Of a DNA stretch of 64,000 bases, positions 1 through 10,949 are shown in pieces. The notes under the pieces are model-generated. The model was not told where the DNA came from, ran no database searches, and saw only the letters and a program-made list of their open reading frames with translations. Every line of letters begins with the position of its first letter. Within the stretch, counting starts at the first letter, position 1. Both the position numbers and the translations under genes were made by a program. This DNA comes from Lagopus muta (taxonomy: Eukaryota; Chordata; Aves; Galliformes; Phasianidae), in contig NC_064472.1 in assembly GCF_023343835.1 (NCBI RefSeq), forward strand, positions 10,035,469-10,099,468. Reading direction: 5' to 3'.

Positions 1-123
1 CACCGAGCACTATGCCACGCTCTCGGCGCGGCTTCTCGCCCCGCGCGGGGCCCACGTTCCCTCCTCATCCCGTCCCGTCAGTTCGGGCCCCGCCACCCCT
101 CCCCGCACCGCGCCGCCACGCAC

Positions 124-844
124 CGCGCCCGCTGGCCTTGATGAAGTGGATGGCGGTGTCGGGGCCGCCTTCGTCCGGGGAATAGATGTGGTGCCGGACG
201 GTGAGGTTGCTGCCGTCCTGCAGCTCCTGGAAGACGCCCTCGATGGTGAAGTAGTAGGGCCGGTCGTCGGTCTTGCGGTCCACGTAGAGCAGCGCGGCGC
301 GGGAGCTCCAGTTGAAGTGGGCGTGCAGGTGGGAGACGAAGGCGCCCAGCTTGGGGGCGGAGGGCCCGGTGCGCACCGTGGTGCGGTAGTGCTCCCGCTT
401 CTCGCTGAAGCCCACGGCCACGGCGCCGGCGGTGATGAGGGGCAGCCGCCAGTGCGAGGCGAAGCGCCCCACCGAGGCGGCGGGGTAGACGCAGCCCGGC
501 CCGAAGAGCACGTCGGGGTCGTGGTAGAGCTTCAGGTCCACGGCCTTCAGCGGCGCCACGTACTCGGAGCAGGCTCCCCCCAGCTCGGAGCTCATGAACT
601 CGACGCGCACCGAAAAGGGCCGCGGCAGCAGCGGCGGTTCCCCCCGCTGCAGCGCCTCCAGCGCCAGGCTCAGCGCCGGCTCCACGCGCGGCCAGGCCCA
701 CGCGTAGCTCACGTTGCGCTCCGGCAGCACCACGGCCACCGTCAGGTTGGCGCCCGCCCCGTCGGGGTTCGCCGCCCGCCGCCCGCCGCCGCCGCCCGCC
801 GCCGCCAGCAGCGCGGCCAGCACCAGCGGCAGCCGCGGAGCCAT
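124..844 (-). CDS. NPR2: NPR2 first coding exon (natriuretic peptide receptor B), partial gene
   Basis: First coding exon of the receptor guanylate cyclase for C-type natriuretic peptide, a plasma-membrane protein that makes cGMP. The ATG is at 844-842 and begins [17 protein letters not shown], a clear signal peptide. The rest is the start of the extracellular ligand-binding domain, with typical blocks such as [15 protein letters not shown] and [13 protein letters not shown] and sequons NLT, NVS and NWS. The exon ends after IHFIKASGR at a donor GTGCGT (rc of 118-123), where the human protein continues GR-IVYI; later exons lie left of the window. The frame stays open upstream of this ATG through GC-rich 5' UTR, but only this ATG is followed by a signal peptide. 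NPR1 is the alternative; the THFI/IHFI-x-A-x-GR ending and the MSMP neighbour favour NPR2. Confidence 0.9.
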
Positions 845-1060
845 GGGCCGCGATGGCTCCTGCGCCCGCCGCCGCCCGCGGCTCCTCCGTCCGCCGCCCC
901 GCCGCGTGCACCTCCCCCGGGCGGGGCCGCCCCGGGACGGGCAGCTCTCCCCCCCACCCCTCGCCGCCCCGCCCCGCACCGCCCCCTGCCCTCGGCCCCT
1001 CGGCAGCGGAGGCGGGCGGTGGTCGCGCCGTCGGGGCGCGGGGGTGTGCCCGAGCCGGGA
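845..1060 (-). promoter_or_regulatory. CpG-rich promoter and 5' UTR of NPR2
   Basis: Very GC- and CpG-rich sequence directly upstream of the NPR2 start codon, with GGCGGGG-type Sp1-like boxes and no TATA box. It most likely holds the 5' UTR and core promoter. The transcription start cannot be placed from sequence alone. Confidence 0.6.
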
Positions 1061-1069
1061 GATGGGGAG

Positions 1070-1830
1070 CAAGCGCGTGGGTAGAGGGTGGGGGAGTCGG
1101 GGAGGGGGCTAGGGTGATGGGGAGCTTGTGAGCTGGGGGTCCGAGTGCCACGGAGGTCCGAGTTCTGGGTAGACCTCAGCGTGGAGGGAGTGGGGAGTTG
1201 GTTCCGGGTGCTGGGGGTTCTCAGCGCTTGGGGAGAGAGGAGGGTGAGTGGGTTATGATGATCGAGGTACGGGGGTGTTCAGCGTGGAGGTACTGGGGAG
1301 GGGATCTGGAGTGCTGGGGATCTCACCATAGGGGAATCGATAGGGGTGCCCCGGTTCTGGGGATACTTAGACGTGTGGGTTGGGGAGGTGGTCCCGGGTG
1401 TTAATGTGCCACAAGACTTGGGGATCGGGAGGGGGTGGGCTGCTAGAGGTCCCTGTTGTGGGGGGATTGGGTGGACGAGTTCGGGGAGGGGGGAGACGTG
1501 GTGCAGCGTGAGGAGGTGGTCACATGGGAGAACTTGGGAGTTATTACGCAAATTCTGGGGTCCCCAGCGTAGGGCGATTAAGTGCAGTATCTAAATTATC
1601 GGTGGTCTCCACCGTGGAATGGCTGGGAGGGGTACGCACGTCTTGGCGGTCCCCAGCGTGGGGGCACTGTGGAGGTGGCCCTGAGTGCCCGGCGTGGGGG
1701 TACCGGGGAGGGGATGCTCTGTTTCTGGGGGACCTCGTCAGGGGATGGTTGGGAAATGGGGAACCTCGCGTCCCCGCTGGAGAGTCCCTGTGGGTTTGCG
1801 GGGTCCCACGAGAGCTCTCGGGGGAACACG
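1070..1830. repeat. G-rich degenerate tandem repeat upstream of NPR2
   Basis: The plus strand repeats variants of a G-rich phrase (CAGCGTGG followed by AGGTACTGGGGAGG and CTGGGGAT/C) at irregular spacing of several tens of bases. Copies can be seen near 1,170, 1,275, 1,565, 1,655 and 1,690. It looks like an old, decayed minisatellite. The open frames across it are compositional and show no protein family. Confidence 0.5.
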
Positions 1831-3700
1831 GGGCAGGGACAGTTCGGTGCGGCGTGGCAGGAGCGATGGGGGGGGGGATCTGGCAGGGCCCCGCTGGGGG
1901 CAGCGTGCCCGCGCACATTCCGCACATTCCCGGGCCCCCCACTCAGCGCCCCGCGCCCGCCCCACGCGTGAACGCGGCGAGAGGATGGGCGCAGGCGGGG
2001 GCGTGGTGGGCTTGCGTGGGTCTGGCTGCCCACGCGGGGCCCTCGGCGAGGACATGGCTGCAGCGGGAGTCCGTGTCTCCTCCGGAGCGTGGACAGGGCT
2101 TCTCCTGCCAGTCCCTCTCCAGGTGTCCCCCGACACGTCCCCCGCGCGGCCTTGGGTTACGGATATAAATACCGGCGGACGGTGAAACCCGACCGGGAGC
2201 GGCGCGCTGGGGACCGAAAGCTCTCGGTAGAGCATCAAAAAGCAGCCCCGCCGCCGTCCCTCGTGATGTCTCCGTGCCGCCAGGGGGGGCCCGGGGAGCG
2301 GCGGCCGTGCGCTGACGTCGGACACCGCGGAGACAGGGATAGGGACAGGGACCGGGAGGGGAGCGGAGCGGCGCGCACCGCCCGTGATGCCGCCACTCGA
2401 ACACACAAGCGCGGGCTCTGTGCGTGCCCAGAGCCTTCTCCAGCCCCGTGTTCCTCGTCTTGCTTTTGGGTATTTGCAGCCACATCTCGCCTTCCCCTCA
2501 CACGGAGTTTTGTCTTTTTCAGTGTCCGTGCAGGAAGGGTTTGCCCTCACCCCCAGCTGCTCCCACTGCCTGCAGCGTCCATCCTGGAGCTGTGCCAACC
2601 AACCTGCTGCCTGTGGCATCCTGTGGTCCCTAATGGCACACGTGGGTGGCGGTGGGACTGGTGGACTGCAGTGGGCCATGCGTTGAGCACCATGGGCACA
2701 GCACTGCTCCACAGAGCTCGTGCACTATCTCATTTCCCAGGTTCCCAGAAGGCAAACACAACTGCTGGATCCTTAAAGCTGCTGATTGTTTAATTGGTTA
2801 AAAATGTGTTTCCACCTCCTGGAGTGCAGCGAGGCGAGCAGGCGGTTGCAGAGCACTGCCAAGTGCCTTCACCTCTGCACCGAGAGCAGGGCCAGGAAGC
2901 TGTCAGCCCCAGGAGGTGGCTGTAAAGTGTGTCAGGCAGCAGGTCAGGACAGCCGAGCTGGGTGGAGGAGCTGCATTGGACATCAACATAGTGGGGATGT
3001 GGGACACTGGGGTACAGAAGGCTGGAGCTGAGGCACAGCATGGATGGAAGAGGCTCATCCATGAGTCCCCATCTCCCTCCACTGAGCTACTCCAAACACC
3101 CCCTCATCCCTGCCATGAGGGGAACATCTCCGAAAGATTGAGGCTGCTCTGGCCAAGAGTTCACAGGCTGCTGCATGAGCACCACAGAGGAATGGGCATG
3201 CACAGTGAACTGTGCATTATGGGCTTCGCGTGCTGCAGTTGTCAGGGTAACCTGAAGGACTCCTTGTTTGTGTTTGGGTTCTGCATGCCAACAATGGGAG
3301 AAAAAATGAGCAGAAGAGAAGATTGTGAAGAGAAAAGCATGGGTAATGTGGCAGCTGTGCTGTTCCTCAGGTTCAGATCAGGCAGAGGTCTCAGTGTGCT
3401 GGAATTTGATGTCACCATGGGAAGAGCCACCAGCATCTTTCCATGCTCCAGAGTGAAGGAGGGTCCCCACCTCTGTCTATAGGGTCCTGTCCAGGTCTCT
3501 ACTGTGGCTTTTTCTGAGGGGTGTGCCCAAGTGCCCAACACTCTTTCTTGGGGTGCTGCCATGAGTCCCGGCTATCAGTCGTGATGTGCTGGGGCACTGT
3601 GGGTCTGCAGAGGGCTCATAATGCTGGAGCTGGGCTGCATGGAGCAGGGGGCTCTGATCCTGACACTGGAGAAAAATCAGCAAAGATCAGCAAGAGCCAT
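1830..3700. other. Intergenic DNA without a recognisable gene; TATA-like and CRE-like motifs near 2,164-2,318
   Basis: The GC-rich part (1,830-2,450) carries a TATAAATA at 2,164-2,171 and a TGACGTCG at about 2,313, so an upstream or alternative promoter is possible, but no splice-supported coding sequence follows. From 2,450 to 3,700 base composition is ordinary and I see no gene, RNA or repeat family. Confidence 0.35.
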
Positions 3701-3759
3701 TGAGGTTGTAAAAACCCCCAGTGTCCACTGCAGGTGTTGCTGGCCCTGCGGCACATAGA

Positions 3760-4250
3760 AGTGTTGATGTCACCAGACCAAGTGGTTCTACCGGCCCCAG
3801 TGGTGTCACCAGCCTCACTGATGCCACCAACACCAGTGGTGCCACAAACCCCAGGGTTTCACCAACCTCATAGATGCCGTCAGTCTAAGGTGCCACCTGC
3901 TTTACTGGTGCCATCAGTCTCATTGCTGTTACCAGTCATGATGGTGCCACCAGCCTCTGGTGATGCTACCAGCCTTACTGGGGCCACCAGCCCCATTGGT
4001 GCCACCAACGGTTTTGGGGCCACCAGCCTCATTGATGCCACCTGTTGTGGTACCACCAGCAGCGGTGATGCTACTAGCCATACTGATGCCACCATCTCTG
4101 TTGTTGCCACCAGTTAAAATGGTGCCACCAGCCTCATCGGTGCCATCCAGCCTTGGTGGTGCCATTAGCCTTTGGGGTTCCACCAGTCATATCAGTGCCA
4201 TCAGCCTCTTTGAAGACACTGGTCCCACTCGTGCCGCAGTTCCGGTGGTG
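3760..4250. repeat. 18-bp minisatellite (unit close to GGTGCCACCAGCCTCATT)
   Basis: More than twenty imperfect copies of an 18-base unit lie in tandem, clearest from 3,955 to 4,060, where four successive 18-mers differ at only a few positions. Because 18 is a multiple of three, both strands show open frames with a six-residue periodicity; these are artefacts of the repeat. Confidence 0.75.
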
Positions 4251-4880
4251 TCACTGTAGTGCATGCATCCCTAGCATTGCATCACTTTCTCTGCCACAGG
4301 CACACATCACTCGCTTGGTCCTGGGCCTGGCAGGCTCGTGGCACTTTCTTGGATAGTGCAGTTCCTGCGCAGCCCAGCACTGATCTCCCAGGGTTATTTC
4401 TGAATCACAGGACAGGAAGCATTTAGAGGTTTAAGCCGAGATGAATAATGTGCTCATTTCCTTGTGCCGACTACAAAGCACCTGCTCCAGGGGATTTATG
4501 GAGTGCCACTCTCTCGCACTCACGGCACTGCTGCCCACCCGGATGTTATTATTTTCTTGGGATGGCTGGTGGGTGCCAAGGCCTGTTTTCCCAAACACTG
4601 TGCACCTTCCCATCATTCTTCTTAGGAAAAGTGGCTGAAGGCAGCAGTGGGGCACATCAGGGTAGCCCCTGGTGCCAGAATGTGGCCCCAGGCAGGGTAA
4701 GGTGCACAGTGCCTTTGGGTGTCAGCAGGTGTGAGGTGGGAGCATTGCAGGAACAGGTGTCTCCAGGGCATGATGCTAGATGGGGTGACACAGGTACAGC
4801 AGGGCTGCAGAGGGACGAGCAGCTCCTCTCTGCGGGCAACTGTGGCAAAGGAGAATAAGGGGTGCTTGCAGCCACTGGGA
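4250..4880. other. Intergenic DNA, nothing recognised
   Basis: Mixed-composition sequence between two simple-repeat tracts. No splice-linked coding pattern, no RNA gene and no known repeat family is visible. Confidence 0.4.
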
Positions 4881-5290
4881 TAAACAGGCTGGAGAGGGCA
4901 TGGGAGAAAAGGACGGAGCGCGCTGGAGAGGGATGGACCACAATGGGGAGGAATGGAGCATTTGGAGAGGGGTGAAGCATGAGGACAAAGAGTGGAGTAT
5001 GATGGAGAAAATGGACCATGTGGAAGAGGAATGGAGCATGTGGAAGAGAGATAGAGCATACTGAAGAGGAACAGGCTGTGAGAGTGAGCAGCTAAGCACG
5101 ATGGAGAAGGGTGGACCACAGTGTTGAAAAAGGATGGACCATGATGGAGAAGAATGGAGAATGAGAGCAGGAATGGAATATGAGGACAAGAATGGACCAA
5201 AATGAAGAGAGATGGACCATGACAAAGAGGCATGCAGCATGAGGGTGAGCAGTAGAACATGAGACCATGAAAAAAGGCCAGAGGGTGGTG
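4880..5290. repeat. Degenerate purine-rich tandem repeat (GGA/GCATG type)
   Basis: The plus strand repeats variants of GATGGACCATGATGGAGAAG and AATGGAGCATG over about 400 bases. The unit is roughly 25 to 35 bases and poorly kept. The long minus-strand open frame here is a by-product of the repeat. Confidence 0.65.
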
Positions 5291-6720
5291 GAGCACTGGG
5301 AGCACCAGGGAGCATCAGAGAGCTGGGGGGGCTCAGCGTGCAGTCCGAGTTGTACCGGAGAACAGAGCCCAGCCTGAACGCCAGCCCAGCCCCTGTGAAT
5401 AATGCAACATTGAGGTATTGATTATGCCCCCTCCACTTTGTCCTCTTTCTGGAGCAGCAGCCGCACAAATCAGGCTGACACTGACCCAGCTCGGCCCAGC
5501 GATAAGTTGGGTCAGGCTTTTTTTTTTTGCTGCTTAGAAAGAAAATAAAGTGCTTGTGGGGAGCAGGAGCCAAGCTCACCAGTGCCTAAAACAGCAATCG
5601 TAGCACTTCCTTGGATTTATGGTGTTTGCTTTCACAATGCCAGCCGGGATCCTGTTTGCTTCCTGCTCTGCAGCTGCAGCCTAAGCTGAAGGCTCAGGAG
5701 ATTCAGGTTTTATAACACTCCTGGATCCTGCCGATGGCAACTTGTCCATCATCTTTTACGACCCGCACACCTCCTGTGAGGCTGGGCTGGGCCACTGCCA
5801 CCCCATCCCATTGCCCACCTCCGGCTGCCCCTGGCAATGGGGTACCCTTCCCAGTGCCAGGCACTGTGTGCAGGGGCTGAGCTGCACCGGCACGGGCAGG
5901 TTGCTGAGACAAAGATGTCACCTTCTGCAATGTCCTGGGATGCTCGGGGCTGATGGCAAACACCAGAACTGGGCACCCCGTGTCACCTCAGGGACAGAGC
6001 AGGGTTGCACCACACCACAGCATCCCGCAGCCCAGCTCTGTGTGCTCTGTCCATCCCCATCCCCTGCCTTCAGAGCCGGGATCCCCAGCTGTGAGAGCTT
6101 GGCCACCCCACAACCACCCCTTCTCCAGATTTTTGGTGTCCCTCTGGGAACCAACCATCGGGGCCTCCAAATGAAAAGCACAACTTTTGTTTCACGTTTT
6201 CTCTGCTCAGTGGTGAAACGAAGATGGATTAGTTCACTGTGGTTGCTAGCGTGCTAGACTCCTTTTCCCAAACACACAATAGAAATATTCATTTACCGCT
6301 CTGACGACGGAGACTTTTATCCTCCTTATATAGTAACAACTCTGCTCCAGAGGGCGATTTTCATTTGTTACTGATACACTCCTCCATCCCTGCCCACAGA
6401 CTGTGGGCTGTAGTTTATCCATGGATACCCCAAGCTCCTCTGATTTATTACCACCTCTTCCAGCCGATAGCACATGCAGCCCTCTGCCTCTCCATTTCTT
6501 CCCTTGATTTGAGATTTCTCCCTTTCCCCCACCCATTTGTCCAACACAGTGTTTTAATGGAGGGCTGTGGGGCGGTGGCAGGGGCCAGGGGACGCCAGGC
6601 AGTGTGGGGACCTGTGTCCATAGAGGGATGTGCCTCGAAACCCAAAGGTGGTGAATCCAAAGCGGATAGAAGGAAGTGGGTTTTTTTTTTTTCACTCCCT
6701 GCTTAATTAGGCTGCCACAG
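5290..6720. other. Intergenic DNA; possible conserved non-coding stretch at 6,240-6,370
   Basis: No gene or repeat family is recognised. A T-run sits at 5,518-5,529. The segment 6,240-6,370 has balanced composition and keeps several CpGs (CGCTCTGACGACGG) in an otherwise CpG-poor spacer, which can mark a conserved regulatory element. That is an impression only. Confidence 0.3.
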
Positions 6721-6721
6721 G

Positions 6722-6870
6722 AAAGTGCTCAGGCCAAAATTTAGTGGGATTCAAGGAAGGATTGGACATCTATGCGGATAACAGAAATATCCAGCTATAA
6801 CAGTGGATGCCAACACAAATTCTGGAAGGGATATTAAGCCTCACGCGTCAGGGTGTAAACCTATCCCAAA
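6722..6870 (+). mobile_element. Very old CR1/L3-type LINE 3' UTR fragment
   Basis: The segment contains GGATTCAAGGAAGGATTGG, then ATGCGGATAAC, AATATCCAG, GGGATATTAAGCCTCA and CGTCAGGGTGTAAACC in that order. This matches the 3' UTR pattern of ancient CR1-like (L3 kin) elements known from turtles and other amniotes. It is much older than the avian CR1 copies elsewhere in the window and lacks the usual avian CR1 tail. Confidence 0.55.
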
Positions 6871-7840
6871 CAAGGCAGCTTAACATTGGGCAGATGACCC
6901 ACATACGCTGCTGCTGCTACAGCTGCCAGCAGGCAGGACGGTGGCCTTGCTCCCTGCTGTGGCAGCACCTTCTGCAGAGGGCAACGAACCCCTCTGGGCA
7001 GTCACCACTCACAGTGCCCCACACCTATTGCCCACACCTTCCATCCTCTCTCCTTGGCTGCAGGTAACAGCCTGATCCTGCAACCTGCAGACAGACAGTG
7101 CAGGCAAGGGACTGTGGTAGCCTTCAGGTACATACAGCCAAGCCCTTTGTTCCCCTCTCAGGTCACCTGCTGGCCAAATACACCCAATTTCATCCCTCTT
7201 GTCACATCCCACACATTCTGCAGTTGCCTAGCTTCTGGAAGGAACTGCTCACCTCTGGCATCTGCAGGTGCTGCAGATGGATGGCATGGCCCCATGCTCA
7301 CACTGGCACCACCAAGCTGAGCCTCGGGGACATTGTGGACATGCAGGGCACTGTGCCACTGGGAACCACTGCACTGCCTGCCCTTGGCCAAGGAGACCAG
7401 CCCTTACCCACAGTCTTCGCTAGAGGCTTGGAGAAGGGGGAATTCACTCCATGAGCTGAGCGTGAGCAGCTCCGCACCCAGCAGGGAAGCACCGGTTGTC
7501 AATCTGGTGCCCATCCCCCTCCACACAATGGGATGCTCGGACACCTTGCCGCGATGCAGCATGACAGAGGGGTGTCTGGAGCTCTCCCACTGGTTGGGAG
7601 CCAGGGCTGCCCAGCACCATGCCAAGGGCAACCTCACCAGGGTGCCTTGGATCTTCCCTTGCCACCGAGCCCTGCACCCACAGGGGCTTCCAACTGGAGA
7701 CATTTCTGGAGGGCATGAATCAGCTTTTCACAGCTTGTTAAAAATCTTGATCCTACCTCTTGTTTTCATGCCTTTCAAATCAGGAAATGAGTTTTACAAC
7801 TTTTCCAGTGGGGCACAGCTGGTGGCCAGGGTCGTAAAGC
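6870..7840. other. Intergenic DNA upstream of MSMP, nothing recognised
   Basis: Ordinary composition, with no clear repeats, RNA genes or splice-linked coding sequence. The proximal MSMP promoter begins at its right end. Confidence 0.4.
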
Positions 7841-7847
7841 TGAACTT

Positions 7848-7853
7848 TATAAA
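7848..7853 (+). promoter_or_regulatory. TATA box of MSMP
   Basis: TATAAA lies 135 bases upstream of the MSMP start codon inside CTTTATAAATATC. It predicts a start near 7,878 and a 5' UTR of about 110 bases, much of it GAGA-rich (7,890-7,945). Confidence 0.6.
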
Positions 7854-7987
7854 TATCTCTTGTTGGGATCAGGGGAAGAGCATTAAAAAGGCAGAGAGAA
7901 AGAGAGAGAAAGAGAGACAGAAGGGAAAGAAGCTAAGGAAAGAGAAGAAAAGCAACTCGGCAGGACTGCTAAGAGCCCAGCTCAACG

Positions 7988-9349
7988 ATGGCCATGGCCC
8001 TGAGAGCGCTGAAGACGGCATGCACCTGGGGCAGGCTCTGCCTCCTTCTCTCCCTCTTCCTTCAGCTGCCAGGCTCCCAGGCCAAATGCTACTTCCAGGC
8101 TAAAGGTAAGCAGGGAGGTGAGTTGGGAGGATGTGGATGCTGGGAGAATGCCTTGGCTTTCCCCAGGGCAGCTGGGCTCAGCCCTGCAAAGAGCTACACA
8201 GGCTGTGCTGAGCCTAGGAGCACAGTCGTGGGCCAGTGATGACTGGAAGGCGCAGTCTATAAACCACAGAACAGCTCCCCAGGGTTCTGGCTGAGAAACA
8301 GCTTGCTGGGCCATGAAGAGCTCCTGGCAGGAGCCTGGCTGTGGGCAAGATGTGGCAGGCTGTGGCAGGACCAAGATGTGGCCCGGCTGTGGCAGGACCA
8401 GTAGCACAGGGAGGAGGGCTGCCCTCCTGTCCTTTCAGGGGTGAAGAGATGCTGAAATTCAAAGCGACACTGAATATGATTTCTCTGAGAGCCAAGAGTC
8501 ACCTGATTCTGCCCCAAGTCAGCAGGATGGATATGAGCATCTCCCTTTGCGTTTACTTGAGCTTCCCAAACCTGCACAGATGGCAGGAGCGGCCACCAAC
8601 TGTCTCCCATGTCACAGGGAAGAAGGGAAGCAGCGATATACCTGTTTCCTTTCAGGGCAGAGGGATGCCGGTGGGGCTCCCACACACCCTCACACTTATT
8701 GCCACTATTTTCTTTGCAGCTCCCTGCGAGTATGAGGGGAAGCAGTTCTCCCTTGGGGAGTCGTGGCTGAGCACCAACTGCCTGCTGTGCACCTGCCTGC
8801 ACCCCATTGGCGTCGGATGCTGTGAGACGTGAGTGAGGGATGCTGGGGATGGGCAGCAGTAGGGCTGGCGGTGGCACTTGTGACAGACCAACCAGTTGAG
8901 TCCTGGGGACCGTAGAATCATAGAAGGGCTTGGGTGCTTGGGTTGGAAGGGACCATAAATATCCTTGTGTTCCAGCCATAGTTGCCAACCATAAAATCAG
9001 GCACTAGATCAGGGTATGCAGGAAGTAAGGGATGGCAGTGGAGTACGAGGTGCTACAGAGGGTTCTGTGGACATCAGACAGGCAGGAACTGGCCTGGGAA
9101 ATATGTGGGCTGCTCCCTGGCACCTGCCAGAGGAGCTGACAGCACTCTGCCCTTTTTTTCAGCACCCAGCACCCCATTGACTTCCCCGACTGGTGCGAGG
9201 CCCACTATGACACGCAGACCTGCCAGATCTCGGTGGTACAGAAAGCCAACCCCAGCCTGCCATGTGTGAAGAGCGTGGAGCACGAGTGGGGCTCAGCCGG
9301 CACCCCTGAGCCACTGAACAAGGTGCTGGATGCGGGGCTTAGCAGATAG
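7988..9349 (+). CDS. MSMP: MSMP, microseminoprotein (PC3-secreted microprotein homologue), 3 exons
   Basis: Exons 7988-8105, 8720-8828 and 9163-9349 (stop TAG 9347-9349) join in frame to a 137-residue secreted protein. It starts with a leucine-rich signal peptide ([16 protein letters not shown]) and the mature part begins KCYFQAK. Ten cysteines match the beta-microseminoprotein fold, in blocks [32 protein letters not shown] and [11 protein letters not shown]. Two in-frame ATGs (MAMALRAL) lie two codons apart; I chose the first. Human MSMP is reported as a secreted CCR2 ligand with chemotactic activity; activity in birds is inferred. A poly(A) signal AATAAA at 10,170-10,175 gives a 3' UTR of about 840 bases. 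The next gene, RGP1, converges on it from the right. Confidence 0.93.
8335..8405. repeat. Short tandem repeat in MSMP intron 1
   Basis: The phrase GGCTGTGGCAGGACCA with AAGATGTGGC is repeated about two to three times in tandem. It is a small intronic duplication with no visible coding or splice role. Confidence 0.5.
8912..8990 (-). mobile_element. CR1 LINE 3'-end fragment in MSMP intron 2
   Basis: On the plus strand the tract reads AGAATCATAGAAGGGCTTGG then GGTTGGAAGGGACC, the reverse complement of the avian CR1 3' terminus. Only the last 80 or so bases are present, as is usual for 5'-truncated CR1 copies. Confidence 0.8.
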
Positions 9350-10949
9350 AGTGCACGGCCTTGCTGTCAGCCCCACTCCCCCAGAGCACACCTCCTGCAT
9401 GCTCCACACCTGCCCCAGCCTGTAGACACCACTGCAGCCACCTTCCAGGGAAACCACTATCCATGTACTGAGCTAACATTTACACCCTAGCGCTGCCACA
9501 GTACAGCTCTGCTTCTGCCTTCAGCTTCCTGAACTCAGCTGGGGCCCCTTTCCCAGCAAGGCACTGCTCTCAAGATGAGCGGTGAGGTGGGCCAGGCACA
9601 CAAGCCCCCAGCAGGACCAGCAGGCCCCGAGCTGTGATTTTTGGGGGGAATGCAGATCCCCAGGGATGTCCACCGAGCTGCACAGGGAATTTTCAGCTCC
9701 AGAAGGACCACAGGACCAAATTACACCACATCCAGCTGCAAGTGAAGCAGCTCCCACCAAAACCCCAGTTCCCTTGCCTGCAGCCTCTGGCATCTCAGTG
9801 GGAAGCATAGCAGTCCTGAAGCATGACATGCTTTGGCCAGCCCCTTCTCTGCCTGAGTGCAAGAAGCGTAACCTGCTTCTTGAACCACTAATGTCCATGC
9901 TCCCACAGCTCCTGTGACCAGAACTCTGTGTGCTAGCCCTGGGTAGGCAGAACACTGGGCATATGAGGAAAACAGCTGTCCCCATGAGGAGCCTGGCCCG
10001 CTGTGCAGGCTGCCCCACTTCAGCTGCAGGAAGCTGGGTGCCCCGCTGGTGTTCAGAGAGCTGAAGCAACCTGTCTGTGCGAGCGTGGAGCTGGCTGCCC
10101 TGACAGCCTGCCCCAGCTGGTGCCATGCCTGTGCTGTACAGAGCCTTGTGTAGATGTTTCTGTTCTTGCAATAAAGGTATTAAACAAAGTGGTCTCCACT
10201 CAGTGACTATTGAATGCTTACGCTGCCTGAAAGGGTGCAGGAATAACGGTCTTTTTAAGGCTGAATCGTGCATCTTCTGGTATTTATTAGATTACTACGC
10301 AAAGAGGAAAACTCTCTGAAAGGTCTGGTAGAAATGTAGAGCTGGCTATTGAGCAGAGAGACCTTTGTCCCAGTTCCCGAAAGCCCACTGTGCATTTACT
10401 TCAGCTCCTCAAGAATCCCAAGACGAGCAGGATGCCTTTGAACACAAGAGCAGAAGGGAAGAACAGCCCAGGTGCTCAGCTTTGGATCATCACTATGCTG
10501 TTGCCATCCTGCTCCATCTGGAGCTGCCATAGCATTTGGCCACGTCCAGCCCAGCATAAACTGGCAGCACAAGACTGGCCTGCCAGGACCTTCATGCGAA
10601 GCCAGCATTGGGCTTCTCTGAAAAGCTCCAGAATCCCTCAGCTATGTTCTTGTCTCTTGACAGCTTTGTCATGGGGCACATGGCCCTCCCCTGGTAAGCA
10701 GATCTTGTTGCAGCAAGGGTTGTGACTCAGGTTCCAACAGAGACGAAATGTCAGGCCCCCAGCTGAAGGCCATGGCCCAGAGCATGGCATCAAGCACAAT
10801 GCTCCTCTGCCCACAGGCAGCACAGACCTGCTCAGTGCCCACCCATACGTTACAAACGAACCTGAGGAACCAATGTCCTGCTGCACGTTGATTGTGGTCC
10901 TGCCAGCCAATCCCTCCAGTACTGCAGGCTTTTACTCGCTCTTTCCACT

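Noticed and set aside
3734-4259. Repetitive open frames as a possible repeat-protein gene
   Set aside because: Explained fully by the 18-bp minisatellite; present on both strands, no promoter, start context or splice support.
4622-5579. Minus-strand open frames rich in Ser/Pro/His as a mucin-like gene
   Set aside because: By-product of the degenerate purine-rich tandem repeat; no signal peptide or conserved segment.
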